Part shown: one piece after another, positions 8,105-16,695 of the stretch
Position numbering within the stretch: position 1 is the stretch's first letter
Layout: each line of letters opens with the position of its first letter
Translations under genes and position numbers: made by a program
Source: Thermodesulfovibrio sp. 3907-1M
GTDB taxonomy: Bacteria; Nitrospirota; Thermodesulfovibrionia; Thermodesulfovibrionales; Thermodesulfovibrionaceae
Reading direction: 5' to 3'
Assembly (NCBI RefSeq): GCF_040450955.1
Contig: NZ_CP144373.1
Location: 372,001-436,000 of the forward strand
Length of the DNA stretch: 64,000 bases
Notes under the pieces: generated by a model
Database searches by the model: none
Seen by the model: only the letters and a program-made list of their open reading frames with translations
Told to the model about the DNA's origin: nothing

Positions 8105-8935
8105 ATGGCAATCGGTGCATGTCCATTAACAAAGGTAGATAAAATACTTATCGCAACAGATGGCTCAGAGGCAGCAAAGTTTGCAGCACAGGCAGCAGTT
8201 GAGCTTGCAAAGCCCTGTGGAAGCACAGTTTATGCCATATGCGTTGCTGAAGTGCCAATTTTTGCAGCAGAGTTTGTGGAGACGCTTCCACAACTGATAG
8301 ATGCAATAGAAAAAAGAGCAAAGCAGGCTCTTAATGATGTTAAGGCAGTGGCAGATAAAGTAGGTGTAAAATGCGAAACAATAAGCTATACAGGACCAGA
8401 GCCTTACAAATACATAGTTGATGAAGCAATAAAAAACAGCGTTGACTTAATAATACTTGGTAAAAAAGGAGTAATGCTCGGCGCGGTAGGTAAAAAAGTA
8501 ATTGGTAATGCTCCATGTAAGGTTTTAGTTGTCCCGGTCGGTGCTACACTTAATTTTGATAAAATACTTATCGCAACAGATGGCTCAGTTTACAGTCAGA
8601 TCGCAGCATCAGAGGCAATAGGAATAGCAAAAAGGTTTAACAGTGAGTTGATTGCTGTTTCTGTTGCTAAAAAGGATGAGAACATACCATACGCAGAGGA
8701 ATCTGTGAAGATGGTAAAAGAGGCAGCTGAGCGTGAAGGAGTTAAGATTCAGACTGTTGTTGCAAAGGGAGAGCCCTTTGAGCAGATAGTTGATGTGGCG
8801 AATAAAAATGCTGTTGGCTTAATAGTAATGGGGACATATGGAAGGACAGGGATAGAGAAGTTCTTCATGGGAAGCGTAACAGAGAGAGTTATTGGAACCT
8901 CAGCAAGACCAGTAATAGTTGTAAGAAAGAAGTAA
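8105..8935 (+). CDS. Tandem-domain universal stress protein (UspA family)
   Basis: Soluble 276 aa protein made of two UspA domains (about 10-145 and 150-276). The second domain keeps the nucleotide-binding signature G-x2-G-x9-G-S/T (GTYGRTGIEKFFMGSVTERV). The first has a looser copy (GKKGVMLGAVGKKVIG), so only the C-terminal half is a confident ATP binder. Each domain begins with the same DKILIATDGS, and at DNA level 31 nt are identical between the two starts (8138-8168 and 8558-8588). It is the last gene of the TauE operon, 1 nt after the membrane protein, with a GGAGGT ribosome-binding site inside that gene's end. Its role here is probably regulatory or stress-linked to the exporter. Confidence 0.92.
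   Translation: MAIGACPLTKVDKILIATDGSEAAKFAAQAAVELAKPCGSTVYAICVAEVPIFAAEFVETLPQLIDAIEKRAKQALNDVKAVADKVGVKCETISYTGPEPYKYIVDEAIKNSVDLIILGKKGVMLGAVGKKVIGNAPCKVLVVPVGATLNFDKILIATDGSVYSQIAASEAIGIAKRFNSELIAVSVAKKDENIPYAEESVKMVKEAAEREGVKIQTVVAKGEPFEQIVDVANKNAVGLIVMGTYGRTGIEKFFMGSVTERVIGTSARPVIVVRKK
8138..8588 (+). repeat. 31-bp direct repeat pair inside the UspA gene
   Basis: Positions 8138-8168 and 8558-8588 are identical over 31 nt, exactly 420 bp (140 codons) apart, at the start of each Usp domain. The rest of the two domains is well diverged. This suggests gene conversion or strong local constraint. Confidence 0.85.
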
Positions 8936-8944
8936 AAATAATTA

Positions 8945-9046
8945 GAGAGATTCTTCGGGGTCATTGAGATCCCTCAGAATGACAGAAGGCATTAATGCCA
9001 GATATGCTGTCATTCTGAGCCTGCCAAGGCAGGCGAAGAATCTCTT
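8945..9046. repeat. Nested inverted-repeat (MITE-like) intergenic element
   Basis: Outer arms AGAGATTCTTCG (8946-8957) and CGAAGAATCTCT (9034-9045) pair perfectly. Inner arms CTCAGAATGACAG (8973-8985) and CTGTCATTCTGAG (9007-9019) also pair perfectly. Smaller palindromes GGCATTAATGCC (8988-8999) and CCTGCC-AA-GGCAGG (9020-9033) lie inside. It has no coding capacity. It may act as a terminator-like structure after the UspA gene. A related but degraded element lies at 26903-27023. Confidence 0.8.
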
Positions 9047-9059
9047 CATTAAAGGATTT

Positions 9060-9088
9060 TTTACAATGTTTGTGTTTTACTTTATACA
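9060..9088 (+). promoter_or_regulatory. Possible sigma-70 promoter of the chemoreceptor gene
   Basis: TTTACA (9060-9065), a 17-bp spacer, TATACA (9083-9088). Start site would be near 9095, leaving a leader of about 100 nt that contains the C9A9 tract. Confidence 0.4.
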
Positions 9089-9137
9089 ATCAAATTTTTT
9101 CTCGGCTTTTTCAAGGGGCTTATCAACCATACTTTTA

Positions 9138-9155
9138 CCCCCCCCCAAAAAAAAA
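9138..9155 (+). repeat. C9A9 homopolymer tract in the chemoreceptor leader
   Basis: Nine C (9138-9146) directly followed by nine A (9147-9155), about 41 nt ahead of the ATG at 9197 and between the likely promoter and the ribosome-binding site. Such tracts change length easily by slippage. Confidence 0.85.
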
Positions 9156-9196
9156 TCAATAAATTCAATAATTAAAATCATAACGGAGGGATAATC

Positions 9197-10800
9197 ATGA
9201 CAATTATGAGGCTTATTCATCTTGTTAATGCCGTAACAGTAATAACTCTGCTTGGTTTGTTTGTTCTCTTTTACTTTACAGAAAAAAGCTCTGAAAACAC
9301 GATAAGAGAGATTATTGAAAGAGATTTTAAGCTGTTTTCCTCACTTCAGGAAATAAAAACAGATGCAACACAGATGATAGCATCGGTAAGGAATGTGATT
9401 ATAAATCCAAAGGATGAAAAATCAAAACAGAATGCTATTAAATACCATGAAGAAGCTTTAAAAGACATTAATGATGCAATAACCCTGAGCAAAGAAAATG
9501 CAGAAGAACTTAAAAAACTATCAAAGCAATGGCAGGATTTGCAGAAAGAGGTAAAAGAGATAATTTCTCTTACAGAACAGGGAAAAAAGATGAAGCTTTC
9601 AGAAAATCTGAAACCCTTACAGAACTCTGGAGAAACATAAGAGATGGTATTCTTTCAAAGATTATAAATGAAGAGGAAAAAAGATTTAACAAAACAAAGG
9701 AAAATGCCTTTTCCCTGATGAAAAGAAATTTTTATCTTTTTTCTGTGATATTCATCGCATCAGCCCTAACAATAAATCTGCTTCTGTTTTTTGTAAACAG
9801 GGCATTAAAAGCCTTACCGGACATGGCAGGCAAGCTTGATGAGGTTGCCAAGGGAGACTTTTCAGCAATAGGATTTGGAAAAGGTTACAGATTAAGAAAA
9901 GATGAAATAGGAGTTCTTGCAAGGGCAATAAGAAGTGTTGAAGAATTTACGCAGTCTCTTGTAAAAAACATAATTAATACAACCACTGTGATTCAATCAA
10001 CTGTTAACTCCCTTCATAAGAATGTTGAAACACTTAAGGAAAAATCAAATGAACAAACCTCTCAGGCTCATCAAATTGCGACTGCAGCAGAAGAGATGAG
10101 TCAGACAATAACAGACATTGCTAAGAACGCTGCTCAAGCATCTGAGCTGGCAACAGAATCTGAAAAGCTTGCATTTGAAGGAGTCAGCCTTTCTGATAAA
10201 GCCTCAAATATTGTGCAATCAGCAAATCACTCAACAATGGAGTTGAAAAAAACAATTGATTCATTAAACAATAGTGTTGAAGAAATTGGAGACATTGTTA
10301 CTGTGATAAAGGACATTGCAGACCAGACAAATCTTCTTGCATTGAATGCAGCAATAGAGGCTGCAAGGGCAGGAGAGCAGGGAAGAGGCTTTGCTGTTGT
10401 GGCAGATGAGGTGAGAAAGCTTGCAGAGAGAACAATTAAAGCTACTGAGGAGATAGCCCAGAAGATAACCCGTGTTCAGGCAGATTCCCGTGAATCAATA
10501 AAAAACATGGATAAGGCAGCAGAGCAGGTTTCTCAGGCTTTGAGTGCATTGAGCGAGGTTAAAGGATCCCTTAAGAGAATTGCCGAGCATTCTCAGAAAG
10601 TAAAGGATGCAATAACACAGATAGCAACAGCAACTGAAGAGCAGTCTTCAGCAAGCGATGAGGTTGCACACTCTGCAGAGCGCTCAAGCATTCTTGCTCA
10701 GGATGTAAAGACAGCAACAGAAGAGGTAACAAAGGAAGTGGAAAATCTGAATGATGTAATTAAAAAGCTTACAGAGGCTATAAAAGGAGTAAAAGTGTGA
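9197..10800 (+). CDS. Methyl-accepting chemotaxis protein, split by a -1 frameshift
   Basis: A transmembrane chemoreceptor that would signal to CheA/CheW. The reading frame from ATG 9197 (GGAGGG site upstream) ends at 9640 after 147 codons. The rest of the protein continues in the -1 frame to 10800. Joining them at 9583-9589 gives about 534 aa. The order is N-terminal membrane helix (about 12-30), helical ligand domain, second membrane helix ([17 protein letters not shown]), HAMP, and the cytoplasmic hairpin with the conserved tip ([32 protein letters not shown]). The break is either a recent indel in an A6 run or programmed frameshifting at A AAA AAG. Without the shift only the ligand domain would be made. 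The following kinase gene overlaps the stop. Confidence 0.85.
9583..9613 (+). other. Candidate -1 ribosomal frameshift site
   Basis: The heptamer A AAA AAG (9583-9589) is in the correct phase (zero frame GGA AAA AAG). Seven nt later comes a hairpin with 7-bp arms TTTCAGA (9597-9603) and TCTGAAA (9607-9613) and a 3-nt loop. Moving back one base restores the full receptor frame ([16 protein letters not shown]). The stem is AU-rich, so its strength is uncertain. Confidence 0.45.
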
Positions 10801-12224
10801 AAGAAAACATCTTAAAAAGGATAATAAGGCTATTGCCAGATGGGGTTTTTGCCATTGATTTAGATGGAAGAGTTTTATTATGGAACAGGGTAATGGAGGA
10901 AATTACAGGAGTTAAGGAAGCTGAGATAATTGGCAAGGGCAATTTTGAGTATTCACTGCCATTTTATGGTTGCAGAAGACCAATGCCAGTTGACTATGTT
11001 TTAAATCCTGAAATCAGCTATCCAGAAGACTTAAGCATAAAAGGAGAAACTGTTGAGATAGAAACATTTGCTCCAAAGCTTTATGATGGCAAAGGTGCAT
11101 GGATAAGAATGTCTGCTCATCCTTTACTGGATGAAGTCTGTGACATAATTGGAGCTGTTCAGATTGTAAGAGACATCACAGTCAGGAAGACTGCTGAGAT
11201 AGAGCTTAGAAAACTATTTAATATTATTGAGCATTCTCCTGTAGGAGTTGTGGTGCTGGAATTTTCAGGTGAAATCACTTACTGTAATGAGTCATTTCTG
11301 AAGTATACTCAACTTAAAACAGCGATAAAGAAAAACATCTTTGAGATATTTCCGCAGATATCTCTTTATGAGATTCATAATAGCTATTTAAAAGAGATAA
11401 AATCCGGTGGAAAAAATTTCCGTTTAAGGGGAATAAGACTTGAGGAGGAAAATGGCTATGCCCTTTTTCTGACAGATATAACAGAGCTGAGAAAATATGA
11501 AGAGCAGATTATAATTTCACATAAGATGGAGTCTGTAAGAAGGCTTACATCAAGTTATGCTCATGAAATAAAAAACATGCTTACAGGAGTAAAAGGTTTT
11601 GCCCAGCTTGCTTTACAAACAGAAAATACTGAGCAGGCAAAATCATACATGGAAAAACTTCTTTCAATAGTTGACTCTGTTTCAATGAATATAAAAGAGA
11701 TACTTGGATTTGGCAGAGAATTCGGGAAAAATCCTGAGATTATAGAATTAAAAGATGTGATTAAGAATCTATCTACATTTCTCAAAGCTTCATTAAGAGA
11801 AAACATTGATTTAATCCTGGATTTTGAAGGAAGACCTCTTACAGTATTTGCAGACAAAACAGATATAGAAAAAATAATTACAAATCTTGTTTTAAATGCA
11901 CAGGATGCAATGCCTGAAGGTGGTGAGATAAGGATTCAGGCTAAAGTAAAACAGATACCGGATAAATTTATAAGCCTCACTGGCGAAAAAGAGCTTGCAA
12001 AAGAATACATATGTCTGTCTGTAGAAGACACAGGGGTCGGGATGGATGAGCAGACAAGAGAGAAAATTTTTGAGCCCTTTTTCACAACGAAAGGAGAGAA
12101 AGGCTCTGGGCTTGGATTGACAACAGTATATCATATTGTTCAGATGTTGAATGGATTTATCTTTGTTGAAAGCGAACCTGGCAGAGGAACAAAATTTGAA
12201 ATTTACATTCCTTTAAAACAGTGA
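10797..12224 (+). CDS. PAS-domain sensor histidine kinase, soluble (NtrB-like)
   Basis: 475 aa with two PAS domains (about 1-130 and 135-235) and a HisKA dimerisation helix with the phospho-acceptor in [16 protein letters not shown] (about 255). It ends in a HATPase domain with [25 protein letters not shown] and [13 protein letters not shown] boxes. No membrane segment or signal peptide is present, so it should be cytoplasmic. The start is a GTG overlapping the receptor stop (GTGA), implying coupled translation with the chemoreceptor. No response regulator follows. The HEIKN box is the type that pairs with sigma-54 activators such as NtrC, so the activator at 4439 is a conceivable partner, though its receiver is degenerate. 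Confidence 0.92.
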   Translation: MKENILKRIIRLLPDGVFAIDLDGRVLLWNRVMEEITGVKEAEIIGKGNFEYSLPFYGCRRPMPVDYVLNPEISYPEDLSIKGETVEIETFAPKLYDGKGAWIRMSAHPLLDEVCDIIGAVQIVRDITVRKTAEIELRKLFNIIEHSPVGVVVLEFSGEITYCNESFLKYTQLKTAIKKNIFEIFPQISLYEIHNSYLKEIKSGGKNFRLRGIRLEEENGYALFLTDITELRKYEEQIIISHKMESVRRLTSSYAHEIKNMLTGVKGFAQLALQTENTEQAKSYMEKLLSIVDSVSMNIKEILGFGREFGKNPEIIELKDVIKNLSTFLKASLRENIDLILDFEGRPLTVFADKTDIEKIITNLVLNAQDAMPEGGEIRIQAKVKQIPDKFISLTGEKELAKEYICLSVEDTGVGMDEQTREKIFEPFFTTKGEKGSGLGLTTVYHIVQMLNGFIFVESEPGRGTKFEIYIPLKQ

Positions 12225-12278
12225 AAGTATTGGATAATTTAAGAATAATTTTCCCATTCTTTAAAAGGAAGCGCATCT

Positions 12279-13004
12279 TTGTTGAGAATTGAGAGCATTG
12301 CTTTTATCTGTAGAGAGATTGAGGAAACTGCGAGGAAATCTGAAATGTATTTACAGAATTTAATCAGTTCCCGGATAAAAGATTTGCAAGAATTAAAAAC
12401 AGTTTGTGACCGTTGTTTAAACTCTCAGCGCTGGAGTGGAAATGTTTCGTTGATGATTCTTGATGCTGCATTCACATCCGTTGGAGTTAACTACTTTCAG
12501 GTTGTGGTTGCCAAAGTTAAAGCTTTTGAAGCTGAATTTGTAAAAACAGGAAGAATTAGCAGTCTTTCCTGTCTTGCTCATTTTGACTATAAAGAAGCTT
12601 TCCATATATGGAAAAACTCAAGATCGTGGAATGTGGTAAAGGAGATAGCAAAATACTTTTCAGAGCTTTCCAATAACGATAAAGAATCATTGAGAACATG
12701 GGCAAAAAACTCATCCCTTGCTGACTGGAAAAATGACCCAATCGGGAAAATTAAAGGTGTTGGACTGGTTACCTATCAGTATTTAAGGATGATGGGTGGC
12801 ATTGACACAGTAATGCCTGATAAAGTTGTAAAAAAAGTGATAAATGAAATACTTACAAAAGCAGGAAAGATGACTGTTTATGATGACATGGAGTTCATAA
12901 GAGAAGTTGAAACCCTTGCCAATAAAACAGGCTACAGACCCATAGAACTCTGCTTCATGGCATGGTTTACAGAAAACAGCGAAAAGATTGAACAGATGCC
13001 TTGA
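12279..13004 (+). CDS. Helix-hairpin-helix DNA-glycosylase-like protein
   Basis: 241 aa, soluble and largely helical. The segment GKIKGVGLVTYQYLRMMGG (about 160-178), followed by IDTVMPD, looks like the helix-hairpin-helix and trailing Asp of the HhH-GPD base-excision glycosylase superfamily. No C-terminal 4Fe-4S cysteine set is present. The conserved Lys of bifunctional enzymes is not obvious, so it may be a distant or non-catalytic member. The start is TTG with AAAGGAAG about 8 nt upstream. It sits alone between the kinase and the tmRNA gene, whose 3' end converges on it. Function is inferred from the hairpin only. Confidence 0.65.
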   Translation: MLRIESIAFICREIEETARKSEMYLQNLISSRIKDLQELKTVCDRCLNSQRWSGNVSLMILDAAFTSVGVNYFQVVVAKVKAFEAEFVKTGRISSLSCLAHFDYKEAFHIWKNSRSWNVVKEIAKYFSELSNNDKESLRTWAKNSSLADWKNDPIGKIKGVGLVTYQYLRMMGGIDTVMPDKVVKKVINEILTKAGKMTVYDDMEFIREVETLANKTGYRPIELCFMAWFTENSEKIEQMP

Positions 13005-13042
13005 TAACTGTTACAAAAGCTTATTGATTATAAACTATTTTT

Positions 13043-13394
13043 TGGTGGAGGCGGCGGGAATCGAACCCGCGTCCGAAGGTGCTACTTCTAAGCTTCTACA
13101 TGCTTAGTGGAAGTTTTAAGTTTCGGAACTAAGCCTGCCCTTCCACTGGCTAACTCAGTTCCTACAACCCTGAGAGTTCCCCTTAAGCATCGGGTTAAGT
13201 GCTTAAGAGTAGCTCTGATTTATGACGCCTTTCCTGAGCCTCAGAGCAGAACTCAGAAAGACGGCTGCTTTTAATTAAGCAGCGAGTGCCAATTCGTTGT
13301 TGGCAGTTGTGTTTTCCCTACCTGTTTTACGTGGTGGCAGGAACCACGGCATGCAGCTTAGCCCTCACTACCTCCGTCGAGTCCTTTCGCCCCC
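13043..13394 (-). ncRNA. ssrA: tmRNA
   Basis: Rescues stalled ribosomes by adding a degradation tag. On the minus strand the RNA starts GGGGGCGAAAGGACTCGACG (13394) and ends with the T-arm and acceptor GCCGCCTCCACCA (13043, CCA encoded), about 352 nt. The tag reading frame ends in codons for ANNELALAA followed by TAA (stop at 13275-13277). The resume codon lies a few codons further upstream and cannot be fixed by eye. Several pseudoknot-type inverted repeats are visible. smpB lies 10 nt upstream on the same strand, so the two partners are probably co-transcribed. Confidence 0.96.
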
Positions 13395-13404
13395 TTGTTA
13401 AAGA

Positions 13405-13854
13405 TCATTTGTTTTTAAGGGCACGCTCAATTTCTCTTTGAGCTTCTTTCTTTTTAATTATATCTCTTTTTTCATACTTTTTTCTACCCCTTGCAAGGGC
13501 TATCTCAACTTTCACATAGGGACCTTTGAAGTATAGCTTTAAAGGGATAAGCGTGTAGCCCTGTTGCTGGGTTTTGCCTCTCAGTCTTTCAATCTCTTTT
13601 TTATGAAGCAGTAATTTCCTCGTCCTCAAAGGGTCATGATTGTAAATGTTTCCATGGCTGTAAGGACTTATGTGACAGTTAAGAAGCCAGGCTTCTCCAT
13701 CCTTGATTATTACATAGCTGTCTTTTAAATTGGCTTTGCCTTCTCTTAAGGATTTTACTTCAGTTCCTGTAAGAACAACTCCAGCTTCAATTGTTTCTTC
13801 AATATTGTAGTCAGCGTAGGCTTTTTTATTCTGGCAAACGATTTTTATTGACAT
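13405..13854 (-). CDS. smpB: SsrA-binding protein SmpB
   Basis: Binds the tRNA-like part of tmRNA and is required for trans-translation. The 149 aa length is typical. It shows the OB-fold core ([47 protein letters not shown]). The basic C-terminal tail ([20 protein letters not shown]) enters the decoding site. It lies directly upstream of ssrA on the same strand. A small hypothetical gene is 33 bp upstream. Confidence 0.97.
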   Translation of the reverse strand: MSIKIVCQNKKAYADYNIEETIEAGVVLTGTEVKSLREGKANLKDSYVIIKDGEAWLLNCHISPYSHGNIYNHDPLRTRKLLLHKKEIERLRGKTQQQGYTLIPLKLYFKGPYVKVEIALARGRKKYEKRDIIKKKEAQREIERALKNK

Positions 13855-13887
13855 TTTTTGTTCTGCTTACAGCAGAGGATTTCTTCT

Positions 13888-14073
13888 TCAGGCAACTACC
13901 TTATTCGCCTCAAGAATACACTTTTCAGTAACAACTCCATGGGGTGTAAATATCTGGAATTTACTGTCTTCAATATATTCAGAAACCTTCAAGGCATGCA
14001 GCATCTCAATAAGTATTTTCTGAATTTTTTCTACCGGCAAATCTTTAAACTCTATTTCAACAATCGCTTTCAT
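13888..14073 (-). CDS. Hypothetical protein, 61 aa
   Basis: Short soluble protein, MKAIVEIEFKDLPVEKIQK..., with a beta-alpha-alpha-beta pattern like a small ACT- or ferredoxin-fold subunit. It has one Cys near the C-terminus and no signal peptide. It lies between the M29 aminopeptidase (9 nt downstream of that stop) and smpB, on the same strand, so it fits as a small gene in that run. The frame on the opposite strand is less credible because it crosses both gene ends. I do not recognise the family. Confidence 0.6.
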   Translation of the reverse strand: MKAIVEIEFKDLPVEKIQKILIEMLHALKVSEYIEDSKFQIFTPHGVVTEKCILEANKVVA

Positions 14074-14082
14074 AATAGTGTA

Positions 14083-15210
14083 TTATACCAGAAGATTGCC
14101 TTTTTCCAAAATTTTTATTTTTTCTCCATTCTCATCAATACAATATAAAGTGGGCTTGAAAAATATAAAATCCTGATGGAATGGTGTTCTTATCTTGCCA
14201 CCGAAGGATGAGTTATCGCCCAGAGCAATATGCACTGTTCCAAGAATTTTTTCTGACTCAAGGATGTTGTCAGGCTTGGTCGCTCTGTCATTAATTCCTA
14301 CGCCAAGCTCTGCTATATTTTTATTTTCAGCTGTTTTATTTAATTTTTCCTCAAGTTCTCTCCTATAAGGCTCATTCCCTTCTATGGAGGTAACTTTACC
14401 GTGCTTAACATTTAAAATCAAAGGTGAATTGAGCTTTCTCGTAGGTGCCCATTCTATGACAAGCTTTCCTTCTGCTGAACCTTCCACAGGAGCAAAAAAG
14501 ACTTCTCCTGCAGGTAAATTTCCAAAGGAACCCTTTCTGCTTAAGATTCCTGAATCAATATGAACTTTTCTTTTTCCTTTAAATAACACAACTTCTGTTC
14601 CATTTGGAGTTTCTAAGAGAAGTTTTGAAATGCTGTCAAGGATTTTCTTTATTGCAACTCCTTTTTTATTGAGTTTTATCCAGTCAGCACACATAGCTCC
14701 TTCAAGCATTGAAACATCAAAAAGCGGCATACTCGCATATCTTGCACCACAGAGTTTTGTAAGCAGGTCTCTAAAGTTCGTATGACTCGTTGAAAAATTA
14801 GAAAGAGCAATCACTGCATTGACAGCATTTCTGCAATGTTCTTTGAGTATTTTTTTAGCATCCAACAGTTGTTTTCTGGAAATATTTTTGTTAAGAAGTT
14901 TATCAAACAACTCTATTTTTTTAAGATTATCTATTGCTTTATCTCCGAAAGCAAGTCTCCATATTTTTTCTGGTGGTTCCATTCCATGAACTCCTGTTGC
15001 TGGATATTCTGCATAAAGAACTTCTTTACAAAAGGTTCTTCCAATTTCTTCAAGATTTTTTGCTACATCGGGTAAAGCATTTCTTCTTGACTTTTCACTC
15101 TCTGGGATAGCTTCATCTTCTCTTATAGTGTCAGTAAAAATCAGAACTCTCTCATATTTTTTGATTTTAAGATTTATCCTGTAAATGTTTACAAGAGGCT
15201 GTGTATTCAT
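14083..15210 (-). CDS. M29-family metallo-aminopeptidase
   Basis: Cytoplasmic peptidase removing N-terminal residues; the family (AmpS/PepS, thermophilic aminopeptidase T) uses two Co/Zn ions. The 375 aa protein keeps the ligand motifs in order. These are a Glu in [13 protein letters not shown] (about 230), a Glu in [10 protein letters not shown] (about 297), a His in [15 protein letters not shown] (about 325-340), and a His and an Asp in FHQDFIF (about 350). It ends with a short barrel strand region. Its ATG overlaps the purF stop (ATGA), indicating coupling. Substrate preference cannot be read from the sequence. Confidence 0.88.
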   Translation of the reverse strand: MNTQPLVNIYRINLKIKKYERVLIFTDTIREDEAIPESEKSRRNALPDVAKNLEEIGRTFCKEVLYAEYPATGVHGMEPPEKIWRLAFGDKAIDNLKKIELFDKLLNKNISRKQLLDAKKILKEHCRNAVNAVIALSNFSTSHTNFRDLLTKLCGARYASMPLFDVSMLEGAMCADWIKLNKKGVAIKKILDSISKLLLETPNGTEVVLFKGKRKVHIDSGILSRKGSFGNLPAGEVFFAPVEGSAEGKLVIEWAPTRKLNSPLILNVKHGKVTSIEGNEPYRRELEEKLNKTAENKNIAELGVGINDRATKPDNILESEKILGTVHIALGDNSSFGGKIRTPFHQDFIFFKPTLYCIDENGEKIKILEKGNLLV

Positions 15211-16619
15211 TGAAAAAGCTCCATCTGGCTTACTTTCCTGGATTCAAACTCAATGGGGTATTTGCAGTTAAAACATGCCATGCAGTAAAGCTCTGAATTG
15301 GGAATAATCTTTTTCAGCCCTTCAAGACTCAAATAACCGAGAGAGTCTGCGGTAATGTATTTTCTTATTTCTTCAATTTTATGGGAGGAAGCAATTAGTT
15401 CCTGCCTTGTTGGCGTGTCAATTCCATAAAAGCATGGTCCTACAGTGGGAGGTGAGCTTATTCTCATATGAACTTCCTTTGCTCCACCAAGTTCTCTTAT
15501 CATCTTTACGATTTTTTTTGAGGTTGTTCCTCTTACAATTGAGTCATCAACTACAACAACTTTTTTACCCTGTAAAACTTCTCTTACAGGATTGAGCTTT
15601 ATTTTAACGCCGAAATGTCTGATACTCTGTTTTGGCTCTATAAATGTTCTTCCCACATAGTGATTCCTGATCAAGCCAAATTCAAAGGGAATTCCACTTT
15701 CCTCAGCATATCCAAGTGCAGCAGGAACTCCTGAGTCAGGAACTGGAATAACTATATCAGCTCTGACAGGGTTTTCTCTTGCAAGCTGTCTGCCAAGCTC
15801 TTTTCTTATAGTATTCACACAAACATGGTCAAATATATAGCTGTCAGGCCTTGCAAAGTAAATAAACTCAAATACACAGTGAGCTTTCGGAGCAGAATTA
15901 AATATCTTTAAGGATTTTACGCCATCTTCACTGATTATCAGCATCTCTCCAGGTTCAATGTCTCTTATATATGTGGCACCAATTAAATCAAAAGCGCATG
16001 TCTCTGAAGCTATTACATAGGCATCTCTAAGCTGTCCCAATGATAGTGGTCTAATTCCATAGGGGTCTCTGATAGCGATTAATTCTTTTTCATTCATCAG
16101 AAGCAGTGAAAAAGCACCTCTTACCTGTCTTACTGCATTTGCAATTCTTTCGTGCACCTCACCATCCTTTGCTCTTGCAATAAGATGCAAAATTATTTCA
16201 CTGTCCGAGGTTGTTTGAAATATTGCTCCATCTTTTTCAAGTCTGCTTTTCAATCTATCTATGTCCACGAGATTTCCATTATGAGCAATTGCAATGCTTC
16301 CAAGAGAGTATGTTGCCATGAGTGGTTGAACATTTTCTATGGTGCTTGAACCTGTTGTTGAATATCTATTATGTCCGATTGCAATGTGTCCGGGTAGATT
16401 TTTTAAAACCTTTTCGTTGAATATTTCAGCAACAAGTCCCAGGGATTTTTCAAGGTATAGTTTTGTTCCATCAGAGGAACAAATTCCAGCACCTTCCTGT
16501 CCACGATGCTGAAGAGCATAAAGTCCTAAATAGGTAAGATTGGCAGCTTCAGGATGACCGAAGATACCAAAGACTCCGCATTCTTCATGGATTTCATAAA
16601 AGAGATTGTTTTTACTCAT
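15207..16619 (-). CDS. purF: Amidophosphoribosyltransferase
   Basis: First committed step of purine synthesis, PRPP + glutamine to 5-phosphoribosylamine. The 470 aa protein has the Ntn-hydrolase glutaminase at the N-terminus. A short propeptide precedes the catalytic Cys in [10 protein letters not shown] (about residue 14). The PRPP loop [14 protein letters not shown] lies at about 348-362. C-terminal cysteines in YCMACFNC suggest the [4Fe-4S] type, as in Bacillus. No ribosome-binding site precedes the start. An extended -10 (TGTTAAAAT, minus strand) about 21 nt upstream of the ATG is a possible promoter. It is the first gene of the purF-M29-hypothetical-smpB-ssrA run. Confidence 0.97.
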   Translation of the reverse strand: MSKNNLFYEIHEECGVFGIFGHPEAANLTYLGLYALQHRGQEGAGICSSDGTKLYLEKSLGLVAEIFNEKVLKNLPGHIAIGHNRYSTTGSSTIENVQPLMATYSLGSIAIAHNGNLVDIDRLKSRLEKDGAIFQTTSDSEIILHLIARAKDGEVHERIANAVRQVRGAFSLLLMNEKELIAIRDPYGIRPLSLGQLRDAYVIASETCAFDLIGATYIRDIEPGEMLIISEDGVKSLKIFNSAPKAHCVFEFIYFARPDSYIFDHVCVNTIRKELGRQLARENPVRADIVIPVPDSGVPAALGYAEESGIPFEFGLIRNHYVGRTFIEPKQSIRHFGVKIKLNPVREVLQGKKVVVVDDSIVRGTTSKKIVKMIRELGGAKEVHMRISSPPTVGPCFYGIDTPTRQELIASSHKIEEIRKYITADSLGYLSLEGLKKIIPNSELYCMACFNCKYPIEFESRKVSQMELFQ

Positions 16620-16656
16620 TTTATGTAGGGTTTTTATTATTTTAACATAGGAGTGC

Positions 16657-16685
16657 TTCTGATTACTATAAAATTTTGATATAAT
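16657..16685 (+). promoter_or_regulatory. Extended -10 promoter of the PPDK-like operon
   Basis: TGATATAAT at 16677-16685 (extended -10) with a weak TTCTGA 17 bp upstream. The box ends 10 nt before the ATG at 16696 and no ribosome-binding site is present, so a leader of about 4 nt is predicted. Confidence 0.6.
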
Positions 16686-16695
16686 TAAAATGTAA

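Noticed and set aside
8964-9194. 76-codon open frame after the UspA gene
   Set aside because: It is read through the inverted-repeat element and the C9A9 tract and has no ribosome-binding site.
13858-14148. 96-codon frame opposite the small gene upstream of smpB
   Set aside because: It crosses the ends of two minus-strand genes, is Phe/Asn-rich and looks like a shadow frame.
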